The notes under the pieces were generated by a model. That model was not told where the DNA came from, made no database searches, and saw only the letters and a list, made by a program, of their open reading frames with translations. From positions 481,001 to 545,000 of the forward strand of contig JACVVK020000316.1 in assembly GCA_018292915.2 (NCBI GenBank): a DNA stretch of 64,000 nucleotides, given 5' to 3'. Origin of the DNA: Batillaria attramentaria (lineage: Eukaryota; Mollusca; Gastropoda; Batillariidae). Shown in pieces: positions 41,556 through 62,383 of this stretch (position 1 is its first letter; each line of letters starts with the position of its first letter). A program made the position numbers and the translations under genes.

Positions 41556-43511
41556 AATGAAATGACAGACACTGTTCAGCACCTACTGTTTATTGTGTAC
41601 CATTCCACACAGGATGACATTAGTCAGTGTCATAACATTATCCACTAGTACGAGTCACCTAGCCTACTGATAGCATTTCATCATCTGTTCTTAGTCAGCT
41701 CTATATCAATACATGTACAGTGTGTCAATCAGGACGTCTCTGGACCCCCCCCCCCCCCCCCCCCACCAAAAAAAAAAAAAAGACCCAAACCCTTCCTCTC
41801 CCTCTCCTTCCACCTCTGTAGGGGATTCAGGAACACCTGTCACAAGTACTTTGTAATCACTCTTAATTCTGCACGCTTTCCCAGTGAGCATTTTCAGTTT
41901 TACTTTAGTACGTTTGTAGTAAAACTTTTCAAAATGATGTGAGCACGGCGAATGTAATCCCCATTTAATCCAAACCACAAGTACAGTACTGAAAAAGACC
42001 TTTCAACATGGCATTTATCACTGAAGCCTCCTGAGCGATGCATGCTCGAACATGAATGGATGCTGACTCACTAGTAGCAAACTAGCTGAACTACTTGATT
42101 TAATTACTGACACCAACTGGAACTGTCTATCACACAGCCTGTACATATTAATGTTTTGGCAAATCAGTGTTGCACACACATAATAACCACTAAATGTACC
42201 AACGATGTATAGAAATTGTAAGCGTGCACAATATGAACATAGGTAAACAATGCACTAACAGTAAGAGTGAAAGGATCTACTGTACATACACCAATATCAT
42301 TTGTAATGGTCTGCACTACATGCGTGGCAGTCTATCTACAGTAGTAGTCTACTGCGACTAGAGTTTGAAAATATGAAAATTATTTAAACAATAAATTATA
42401 CAAAGTCTCGGTTAAGTAGTCTGTGTACTTGCACACACAGTCGTACATACATCTATACATTCATCTTTCATTTTCACTTTGTTGCAGAGAGGTAACTAAA
42501 ACAACCAATGAAACAACCGATGAGTTGGGTTACATTCAGATAAACAGTTGATACAGCAAGCTTTGTGTTGTGAAGTTCAAAGAGACATTAAATGATTAAT
42601 CACAAACAAGTCTCAACATTAGACTGTCTACCGTCCTAGTACAGTACAGCCAACTTGTCCATGTAATGATGATGTGAATATGATAATACAGTATTGTAAT
42701 AACTAATACAGTACTGGTCATCACAAGATCAGGACTCAGTGTGGTTTGTTATCACAAACCTATGATGGAATGTTTGAATAAGAAAAACAAAAGGGTCTAG
42801 TCTCCATAGGCATGGACACATTGATTTAGAAAATGAGACACAGCACAGGGAAGTTCATCACAAAACAAAATGGAGATCAGAAAACAGTAAATGAACTCGT
42901 AAGTGACTCAATAAATTAAAAGTGAAATCAGATATAAATGAAAAGTTTAACTTGTACATGTATAACTGTTTGGCCCCTGGCAAAATATTACTGAACGGTC
43001 AATATTACTGAACGGTCAATATTACTGAACATAATGGTTACTGGGAACGACAGTGCTCGATTTCTTGAGTTTCACTGGCCATATCTGGAATAATGCCATT
43101 ATCAGCACATACATACATAGTTACAATGTTAGCAACAGACAGGTGTTAACTTCAGTAATAACATGACTTTCTTCACATCAGAACTCATACCTCATGCCTA
43201 AACAAGACTAGTACAGAAAAAGACTGGTATCATCTTGCAAAAAGATGAGCATATCAAGGGATGACATAGCCACTGATGTTTGTGGACTGAGATAAGTTGC
43301 AATGTCTGTTACCTTTTTCCCTGATGAAACCATTTTTATCAAAATGTGGAAGTCAACTTGTTTTGAGCCTTTTCATATTGGGTTCTTCTACCTTAGTATG
43401 GAGACCTAGAAGTCAGAATGTATCCCAGATAAACTTCACATATCACACACATGGATACTTTGTACAGAAACTTAACAATGACATGCTAATTACATGTACT
43501 TGATTCTACAG
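41556..43511 (-). other. Probable long 3' untranslated region of the MFSD6-like gene
   Basis: Low-repeat, AT-rich sequence without coding similarity, directly downstream of the MFSD6 stop codon. TTTATT at 41589-41594 (AATAAA on the minus strand) would give a 3' UTR of about 1.9 kb. An adjacent C18/A13 pair of homopolymers lies at 41745-41781. Confidence 0.45.
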
Positions 43512-50981
<7,470 letters not shown>

Positions 50982-50983
50982 TA

Positions 50984-51863
50984 GGGGTGTGTGTTCACTA
51001 CGCACCCTGCAATGCAAAGGCCTGTATGGCCAGCCGTACACACAACGTGGGTTGATTTGTTTCCTTTTGTGGGTTAACATTTGTTGTGTGTGTTTCGGAC
51101 TAGTTCAGTGCTGAACGTACTCGGTCAGTCCGGGCCTTATCAGCGGCCACCGGCCTGCTACATACGGTTTGTACGTGCAGTAAATGCTTCTACTGGTTGT
51201 AGTCCGCCCAATGTTGAGATAGAGACTGCTAGGGAGCGGTCTATATGCGACCTGCAAGCTCTCCTGGTCACGACTGAGCTCTAAGTGGGTTAACATTATT
51301 GTTGTGTGTGCAGGGTGCGTAGTGAACACACACCCCTACACGTCGGCCGGCCATACAGGCCTTTGCATTGCAGGGTGCGTAGTGAACACACACCCCTACA
51401 CGTCGGCCGGCCATACAGGCCTTTGCATTGCAGGGTGCGTAGTGAACACACACCCCTACATACGGCTCACTGGCAAGAAAACCAACGGAATGAACTTCAA
51501 TCAAAGAACAACGAAAAACGAAAGAGGAGAGGACAACATGAAACATCAACAAAACTTTTCAAATATATTATGCCGCGCACTGAACCTGACTTACTACGGC
51601 AGATAAACATGATCAAAAACTCTGGAATCGGAACCCGCACAATTCGGGTCCACAACACAATGAATGAGACCTGCATTGACAAGCATATGCAATCAAACCG
51701 GTGGCCGCTGATGAGGACTGACCGAGTACGTTCAGCACTGAACTAGTCCGAAACACACACAACAAATGTTAACCCACAAAAAGGAAACAGATCAACCCAC
51801 GATGTGTGTACGGCTGGCCATACAGGCCTTTGCATTGCAGGGTGCGTAGTGAACACACACCCC
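50984..51863. mobile_element. MITE-like element with ~150-bp inverted ends and TA flanks
   Basis: The left end (GGGGTGTGTGTTCACTACGC, ACCCTGCAATGCAAAGGCCT ... CTAGTTCAGTGCTGAACGTA) recurs reversed at the right end (51712-51863). Both sides are flanked by TA, which fits a Tc1/mariner-type target, though the flank is symmetrical (TGTA/TACA) and could be part of the element. Three tandem copies of the terminal segment lie inside at 51311-51462. No transposase was found. Confidence 0.7.
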
Positions 51864-51865
51864 TA

Positions 51866-53930
51866 CAATTTTCATTTTTTCCTGGCGAAGCAAAGGGACG
51901 TTACTCGTACCGCGGCATCCCCCTAAACGGCCGAGTGACCAATCTTAGGAATACAGGATCGTTGATATTATACGTCTCCCTCAGCGGTTGTGTAGACACA
52001 TACCCCCACCCCCACCACCCCCCTCCTCCTACCAAAGGCAGGATGCTTTACTCATAACTCCATACGTTTCAGTATCGATCCATTCTGTGGTAGTGATGAT
52101 CCAGCCGAGGAAATCGCATCGCGTGCGTGAAAGTTGCGCCCCCAGGCGAGAAGACGAAGCCAAAGAAACAGGGGGAGGTAATTGATTTTATCTGCTGGAA
52201 ATGAAGGTCGGCTGATAGATGGTGCTTCGAGCTGGCGGTTGTCTTCTCCTGGTATACAGAGAAGTAGCCGGTGATAATAGCAAAGACCTTGCATCGGACA
52301 AGAGATTTTCTTTCTTCAAGGTCAAAAGGGGAAAACCGAAACAAAACAAGTCACTGAAGGCAGTATATCCGCTAGTCTTTGGAGTCCCTGCATTTGGTCA
52401 GACTGACTACGCAAGCGCAATGGTGTTTTCCGGGACTGAGTTGCTTCTCAGTCTGAGTCTGTGGCTACTAGTATAATCCTCCACCATATCAGTCAATGAC
52501 TTCCGGCAGTACCACACTTAGCAACCTTCCCTTCCTTTCCTTACTAATTGGAGACGTTCTCTGCCTTGGCCGCCTTACACGCAGCATCGGCCCGGCGAGG
52601 GTGACGTCACGGACGGTCGGCTGCAGATCATTATCATGAGTGACGTGGTCTCAGAACACCGGTGATAATAATAATAACAACAACAACAACAATAACAATA
52701 ACTGATGAGTATTGTACAGGCGCTTTACCCAATGCCATGAATCGGCTCAAAGCGCCGCGAACTGAACCCAACACGCACGCTCACGTGAATCACACGCATT
52801 CTCTCACACACTGGACATAAACACATTACAATCACGTGGTGCGAAGGGTCAGCTCAGATATTTAAATTTCGGAATTTAGAATGGCATTTATTTTTCAAAT
52901 TTGGTGGGCTGAACATTTCCAAAGCAGAGGGGGAGGAAGCCGGAGTGCCCGGAGAGAACCTCCGACGATCGGCCCGAATGAAGGGTGCCACATACGAGAA
53001 GGAAAAATTCTTTGCCCCGAGTGTCAATGGCTTCCTTGCTACACTGACTCACGTGAGTCACGCGCAATCATTCAACAGAACACAATACACGCGATGCAAA
53101 GGGTCGGCCATTAAGTTTCAGTTTCCAAGAACATTTTTTTCAAGTTTTCGTGGGCAAACATTTGCACAGCAGAAGGCCGGGAAGCCGGATGTCAATGTGT
53201 TGCAATGTACAGAGGATGTTACACAATAATACCCAGTTACCACCACCGGTCAGTGCGGTGTAAGTTATTGGTGGAGAGCATTCAATCTAGTTCTAGCAAC
53301 AGTAAGGCCACCACTAACAGTAACAGTCAGAGAAACTTCCGACGCGCAAGTTCTGTGTTAAGAGCTTCAGTTTCAAGCCTGTAGTACGATCGGCTGTACT
53401 GATGCGCTTAATGTTGTCATTCACTATCCCGGAAAACTTGGATTGAAATCAGCACCACTATATCGACCAGTGACAAAGCTGACCCATATCTGGCGGTTAA
53501 TTACTGGTGTCAACACACCCACACTTAGAGAGAGAGAGAGAGAGAGTATTACTGACGGTAACTTGACTGAATTCTTTACGTTCGGAACCGAAACACTTTA
53601 TTTCAAAATAAGTGCACGGCAGGAAGCCTTCCTGAGTGAGTGAAGGAGTGTTGGTAAACATTTTCTGGCGTCCCCTCCCTACCTTGCAAATGTCACGACA
53701 GACGCTGGAGACGTCGCTCAAATGACGTGTCTGTTCACCTACTAACGTCATTAGCCAGACACAGAAGGGAGGTAATGGGACGTACAGCGACGGTAATTCC
53801 CCTTGAGGATGCGACCATTTCTAAATTGGATAGTCTCTTGGGTGTCGTCACGTCTCCAACAGTACATATTGATGCTGGGCTTTTTTTTGTTTTTTTGTTT
53901 TTTGGTCCTGGTCCAGTGTCGTCATGGACA
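51866..53930. other. No recognised gene; diverged tandem duplication at 52780-53200
   Basis: Two related ~200-bp segments (about 52780-52950 and 53045-53200) share CACGTGAATCAC/CACGTGAGTCAC, GGGTCAGC/GGGTCGGC, a T-rich stretch and GGAAGCCGGA. The first contains GGAGGAAGCCGGAGTGCCCG, similar to a motif I know from dispersed animal repeats. A trinucleotide AAC/AAT run is at 52665-52700. No coding exon recognised. Confidence 0.4.
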
Positions 53931-53932
53931 GC

Positions 53933-53993
<61 letters not shown>

Positions 53994-54012
53994 ATGCAAC
54001 CCCCCCTCCTCA

Positions 54013-54043
<31 letters not shown>

Positions 54044-54113
54044 GCACACACACACACACACACACATGCAACCCCCCCCCCTCCTCACCCCACCTCTCTC
54101 TCTCTCTCTCGCC
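53931..54113. repeat. Duplicated (CT)n-(CA)n block
   Basis: CT-run, CA-run and ATGCAACCCCCCCTCCTCAC are repeated almost twice in tandem, ending in a third CT-run. Open frames on both strands are repeat translations. Confidence 0.95.
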
Positions 54114-54757
54114 ATATTGACACCCATCTGGTATCACTGATCAGCGTGATTACACTGGTTTATGTCCGAATCCCAAGTAGTCCAGTTATTTGGATGCAAC
54201 CTCTCTTCGTGGACACGAACTTGAACGAGTCTCCAAACAAGCCAGTACACTGCCACTATCCCCAGCTGACGTCAGACGTACCAGACACCATGCTTCCCAC
54301 ACCTTGTCACCCTCCTACATGCACAACATCACCTTCACCCAATTAGTCGCCGCTTCTAGCATTTCAAACAATGCGACGCTCTATGTAAAACTAGAGGGGG
54401 GGGGGTTAAACCCTGCTCATCTACTGATTGATTCCTAACATAAAATGGCCGTCACCTTCTTCAGGGTAAGTAGAGCTTTTTGCGACATCCCTTTCAAAGT
54501 GTTGGTTAAAACTGTAGAGCCGCTTAGCACCTACATCAAAAACAACACTTTGGTCAGGGTTAACCTGGTTGTCATGTGAACTGTTGCTTATATTTATTAT
54601 CGCAGTCCCAAAAACTGGACCACTGACCATCTCTCTTATCTTTTTTATCATCACACTCCATGTCGACTGTAGCATAGCATTTTCTTCACTTGTCAGACAG
54701 TGTCACGGGGTGCCGCCATAGCCACGCCGACAGAACATTGGACTGTCAAATGTCGAT
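54114..54757. other. No recognised gene
   Basis: Spacer with a G-run at 54395-54406. No coding similarity seen. Confidence 0.5.
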
Positions 54758-54769
54758 GCGCTGGTCGGG

Positions 54770-54884
54770 TGGGTGGGTGGGTGTTTGGGGGTTTAACGTC
54801 CTTTTCCACCACATAGGGTGATATCAAAGACGGGGCAACGATGAAAAAGCCAGCACAAATATTTGGCCTCAGCCGGGATCGAAC
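54770..54884 (-). mobile_element. 5'-truncated SINE with 12-bp TSD
   Basis: Flanked by perfect GCGCTGGTCGGG at 54758-54769 and 54885-54896. The body contains GGGGGTTTAACGTCC, TTTTCCACCACATAGGGTG, AAAGACGGGGCAACGATG and GGGATCGAAC, i.e. the minus strand from the 3' tail to the box B region; the rest of the tRNA head is lost. Confidence 0.88.
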
Positions 54885-54896
54885 GCGCTGGTCGGG

Positions 54897-57188
<2,292 letters not shown>

Positions 57189-58600
57189 GTGATACAGTAG
57201 AAACGTCTGTCTATTATGATGACTGATACGGTAGAAAGTTCTGTCTATTATGATACAGTAGAAACGTCTGTCTATTATGATACGATAGAAAGTTCTGTCT
57301 ATTATGATACGGTAGAAAGTTCTGTCTATTATGATACAGTAGAAACGTCTGTCTATTATGATACAGCAGAAACGTCTATTATGATACAGTAGAAACGTCT
57401 GTCTATTATGATACGGTAGAAAGTTCTGTCTATTATGATACGGTAGAAAGTTTTGTCTATTATGATACAGTAGAAACGTCTGTCTATTATGATACAGCAG
57501 AAACGTCTATTATGATACAGTAGAAACGTCTGTCTATTATGATACGGTAGAAAGTTCTGTCTATTATGATACGGTAGAAAGTTTTGTCTATTATGATACA
57601 GTAGAAACGTCTGTCTATTATGATACAGCAGAAACGTCTATTATGATACAGTAGAAACGTCTGTCTATTATGATACGGTAGAAAGTTTTGTCTATTATGA
57701 TACAGTAGAAACGTCTGTCTATTATGATGCAGTAGAAACGTCTGTCTATTATGATACGGTAGAAAGTTCTGTCTATTATGATGCAGTAGAAAGTTCTGTC
57801 CATTATGATGCAGTAGAAAGTTCTGTCTATTATGATGCAGTAGAAAGTTCTGTCCATTATGATGCAGTAGAAAGTTCTGTCCATTATGATGCAGTAGAAA
57901 CGTCTGTCTATTATGATACGGTAGAAAGTTCTGCCCATTATGATGACTGATACGGTAGAAAGTTCTGTCTATTATGATGCAGTAGAAAGTTCTGTCTATT
58001 ATGATGCAGTAGAAAGTTCTGTCCATTATGATGCAGTAGAAAGTTCTGTCCATTATGATGCAGTAGAAAGTTCTGTCCATTATGATGCAGTAGAAAGTTC
58101 TGTCTATTATGATGCAGTAGAAAGTTCTGTCCATTATGATGCAGTAGAAAGTTCTGTCCATTATGATGCAGTAGAAAGTTCTGTCCATTATGATGCAGTA
58201 GAAAGTTCTGTCCATTATGATGCAGTAGAAACGTCTGTCCGTTATGATGCAGTAGAAAGTTCTGTCTATTATGATGCAGTAGAAAGTTCTGTCTATTATG
58301 ATGCAGTAGAAACGTCTGTCCATTATGATGCAGTAGAAAGTTCTGTCTATTATGATGCAGTAGAAAGTTCTGTCCATTATGATGCAGTAGAAAGTTCTGT
58401 CCATTATGATGCAGTAGAAAGTTCTGTCCATTATGATGCAGTAGAAAGTTCTGTCCATTATGATGCAGTAGAAACGTCTGTCCGTTATGATGCAGTAGAA
58501 AGTTCTGTCTATTATGATGCAGTAGAAACGTCTGTCCGTTACAATACAGTGGACACGTCTGTCAATTATGATACAGTAGACAGTCCATTATGATACATTA
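57189..58600. repeat. 27-bp minisatellite, about 52 units
   Basis: Unit AGTAGAAAGTTCTGTCTATT-ATGATGC with variants (ACGTCTG for GTTCTG, ATACAGT/ATACGGT, CCATT). Left part is richer in ATACAGTAGAAACG, right part in ATGCAGTAGAAAG, and an 18-bp-type short unit (GCAGAAACGTCT) recurs three times near 57367, 57495 and 57628, showing a ~131-bp higher-order repeat. As 27 is a multiple of three, a frame stays open for long stretches on both strands; I do not regard either as a gene. Confidence 0.95.
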
Positions 58601-59572
58601 GACACTTTCAGTGACACAGTAGAAACTGTTTTCCATTACCATGATGATACACTAGAAACACTGTGTCGCACTGTGGTTCTCGGAGTTTTTCTGCTTTTAT
58701 CGTCAGCACTATGAGCTCTTGGGAAACTTGTTTCAGCTGTTTTCTGTTCTTTTTTAATATGTTGTTAATGTGCACTTAATCATGACATCAAAACCGGACT
58801 GTAGGAATGGAGCAAAACAAAGATGTGGTTGTCGTCATGGTACACGAAACTGCATATCGCCACAACTATATATAACTATGACAGTCATCATGTTAAAGTC
58901 ACAACAGGAAAAGTGTCGAACCCACAACTGAGCAGCAAAAAACTCCAGGAAATCTGTCGTTGAGTTTGCTGATTTTGATTCCCATACATACGGACGTTTC
59001 TGTGTACCAACCGTTTTTGCTAAAACGCCAAGCACAACCCACGCACGCCGCTGCACTGTGAAATCAGTTGATAATATTACTGACAAATTTACATCGCAAT
59101 GGCAAGGCTCCTGTACAGTCCCTAGATCGGCGGTATTAACACATCCCGTACCGCACGGAGGGATTGCTGGGTAGGGGAATGGCTACAGGTTCCTGCATAA
59201 CTAACATGATACAAACTGTGTTAATACGCCTGTCTATGGGCAGGGAGCCGCGTGAAGTCCGTCTTATCCCGCCAGCTCACAGCACAGCCTATGTCAATTT
59301 CCAATCCCCGCCCCACGCCGTGCCCCCAGGGAATGGTGATAAACTTCCCATTGAGCTTTGCCGAGCGGAAAGGCCAGCCAAGTGGCGAACAGGGAAGAAC
59401 AGGGAGGGATGGGGAACTGGGGGGGGGGGATTTGCCCGGGGGTGGAGGAGGGAGAAGGCGTGACCCCGAGTCCCAGAGGAGAGTGAGTTTCCTGGCAGCA
59501 GAATGAAGAGTGCTGTGACGGTTCCAATCACGTTGCAGCTGGTAAATAATTCCGGACAGTGGACGCTGGTTG
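58601..59572. other. No recognised gene; G-rich tract
   Basis: No exon recognised. 59400-59460 is G-rich on the + strand, with several G-runs. It could be 5' regulatory sequence of some gene, but nothing supports a specific assignment. Confidence 0.4.
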
Positions 59573-59640
59573 CTGGAGTGGGCGTCTAACGTCCCTTTCC
59601 ACCACGTGACGTACGGGTGATACCAAAGACGGGGCAACCA
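59573..59640 (-). mobile_element. Degenerate SINE fragment
   Basis: CTAACGTCCCTTTCCACCAC, GTACGGGTGATACCAAAGAC and GGGGCAACCAGGATC match the 3' body of the SINE. It is short and diverged, without a clear TSD. Confidence 0.6.
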
Positions 59641-59990
59641 GGATCAGACGGGAACTGAAGTTTCCACTAGAACATTGGCATTCCCGACAAACCGCTGCCA
59701 GCTTGGCTACAATAAGGGTCCCGTGTTTTCTTCCCGTATAGGAACCCGCTGTTGACGTTGCAACGTCCTAAGTGTAAACTCGATCAGTTTCATGACGCCG
59801 CTTACACCCTTGTGGTTCAGTTCACATTATAACAGCAGAGCTAATCCCACATCTACCGTCCTCTGAAAACAGGACCTAAGTGCAATGGATCTGGAAGGCG
59901 CTTACTTCATTATCAGTTTCCTACATGACATAACGGTCTGTCAGTCTCTGTTCCCCATCTGTTTAACTCTTCTCCTTCCATGTTCAAGAC

Positions 59991-60177
59991 GACGTTGTTT
60001 GGCTGGTGGTTTAGTGGGTTATCGCCCTTTTCCACCACATAAGGGTGATGACAAAAAGTGACAGGACAACGAGACAAAAGCCATCACATTGTTTAGGCTC
60101 CCAGCCAAGACTCGAACTCACGACCCGAGCAATGAAAGTCCAACACTCTACCGCTTAGCCGCCCCGGCTCCCCAGGC
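59991..60177 (-). mobile_element. Full-length tRNA-derived SINE with 9-bp TSD
   Basis: Flanked by GTTCAAGAC at 59982-59990 and 60178-60186. On the minus strand the head reads GGGGAGCCGGGGCGGCTAAG, CGGTAGAGTG (box A region) and GTGAGTTCGAGTCTTGG (box B region), followed by the body ending GTGGAAAAGGGCGATAACCC. This is the only copy here with both the tRNA-like head and the 3' end. The acceptor stem does not pair as in a functional tRNA. Confidence 0.85.
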
Positions 60178-60186
60178 GTTCAAGAC

Positions 60187-61496
60187 TCAACACACACTAC
60201 ATGTATAACCACACAGGAGAAAGGAGAGAAGGAGGGAGGGGCGGTGGGCGGGTGGTGGTGGTGGTGGTGGTAGACTGGTCAGATCAATACAGCTTGTGGT
60301 GAAGAAGACCCTGCCTCATCGATTGACGAATCATTCAATTTCTTCCGCGTCTACAGATTTCCAGCCTCGCCCGCTCCTCAGTGTTGGTTTTGCGTGTAGT
60401 TGCTCTCTCTCTCTCTCTCTCTCTCAGCCAATTTTTTGTGGGACGCGGCAAACGCAATAAAAGTAGTTTGGTTGGCGCTGCGGGTGGAGAGAGAATTATT
60501 ACTACACGTTGCGTGCGTCAGTAGTGTTGTGAGGGAGTTCTAAGAGAATTGCGACAGGGCACTGGAAACCCGTCTGAAGTTGTTTTTGTCTGGCTTTTCA
60601 AGAACTGCACTATGTTTGTGTGTGGTACGTATCGGTGTAGATTTCGTATAGTAACAACAGCAACATCATTGACAACAACAACTACTACTACTATTACTAT
60701 TACTACTACTACTACTAGTCTACTACTACTACTACTGATGCCAGTATGCAGCCGTTTCTTTCAAGTTTAATTTCACCTATGGGACGGCCCGTTTTGACAG
60801 TTCCGACTACTGAGTAGGCCCAACCTGCCTTGCACCTCCTGAGCCGGGTCTTTTTTTTAGGAGTTGTGCCTTTAAGGAAAGTGGTAGTGAGCTGACGATG
60901 ATCTTCAGGCTTTACGTGGCCGCCACAAGCAGTGACTGGGGAAAAGTAGTGGGAACGGATGCGTGGGAGTTCATAAACTCTTCCGTCCTCAATATCATCC
61001 GGGGACAAGGACAGGGGGACAACTCGGCGCTGGCAATGGTTGTTCACATTCATCACCAGACACAACTTAACGCAGCATCATGTACAATCAACACAACACT
61101 GCCAAAGTTTTCCGAACTCGGAGAATCGCTGCGAGTGCGATATTGTGTAATATTCCTCCCCAAACCCGGCCACATGCAACGGAATTCATTTGTTGAGATT
61201 CTCTGGGGATCAACAAAATCTACACGCCGGCCTCCGCCAACCACCTAATCCAATCTGCCAGACACACGCATGCGCGATAGAGATGCGCGCCGTCTCGTGC
61301 AATATCAAAGGGGTGTAAATCACCCCGAAGAACGACAAATCAAGTTCGTACTAGCCTGAACATATAACCAAAGACGATATATCAGCTACGATTAGCACGT
61401 GTGTCAGTGGTCTTTGCCGTAAGTCAAGTCAACGACAAACAACGACTTGACTTGACCTTGACATGTTTTCCCTGCAGCATTACGCTCCCAGACACT
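60187..61496. other. No recognised gene; simple repeats
   Basis: (GGT)n at 60248-60271, (CT)n at 60402-60425, and ACT/ACA trinucleotide runs at 60660-60737. No coding similarity seen. Confidence 0.45.
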
Positions 61497-61862
61497 TGCA
61501 ACACTACGGATGTGGCAATACACTCAATGACATTACAATCTGCTACAGACCAACACTACGGATGTGGCAATACACTCAATGACATTACAATCTGCTACAG
61601 ACCAACACTACGGATGTGGCAATACACTCAATGACATTACAATCTGCTACAGACCAACACTACGGATGTGGCAATACACTCAATGACATTACAATCTGCT
61701 ACAGACCAACACTACGGATGTGGCAATACACTCAATGACATTACAATCTGCTACAGACCAACACTACGGATGTGGCAATACACTCAATGACATTACAATC
61801 TGCTACAGACCAACACTACGGATGTGGCAATACACTCAATGACATTACAATCTGCTACAGAC
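61497..61862 (+). repeat. 52-bp tandem repeat, 7 units
   Basis: Unit CAACACTACGGATGTGGCAA-TACACTCAATGACATTACAA-TCTGCTACAGAC, units virtually identical. It is followed by (GT)n at 61897-61999. Confidence 0.97.
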
Positions 61863-61894
61863 CGGATTCGAGGTCCATTATGTATTTGACACCA

Positions 61895-62260
<366 letters not shown>

Positions 62261-62383
62261 GACGTGGGTTGTGTAGGTGAAACACAGAACGTGTAGCCTG
62301 TCACGTGGGTTGTGTAGGTGAAACACAGAACGTGTAGCCTGTCACGTGGGTTGTGTAGGTGAAACACAGAACGTGTAGCCTGT
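62261..62383. repeat. 41-bp tandem repeat, 3 units
   Basis: Unit GTGGGTTGTGTAGGTGAAAC-ACAGAACGTGTAGCCTGTCAC, three direct copies. Confidence 0.95.

Noticed and set aside
40637..41582. Three Cys/Val-rich minus-strand frames of over 300 codons
   Set aside because: Pure translation of (CA)n/TGTAACACAG repeats in three frames.
57487..58593. 323-codon minus frame and 217-codon plus frame in the 27-bp array
   Set aside because: Low-complexity repeat translation open on both strands, with no start context, introns or domain.
59221..59637. Minus-strand 138-codon frame with Pro-rich segments
   Set aside because: It overlaps a SINE fragment and G-rich low-complexity DNA, with no recognised domain and several overlapping frames of equal quality.
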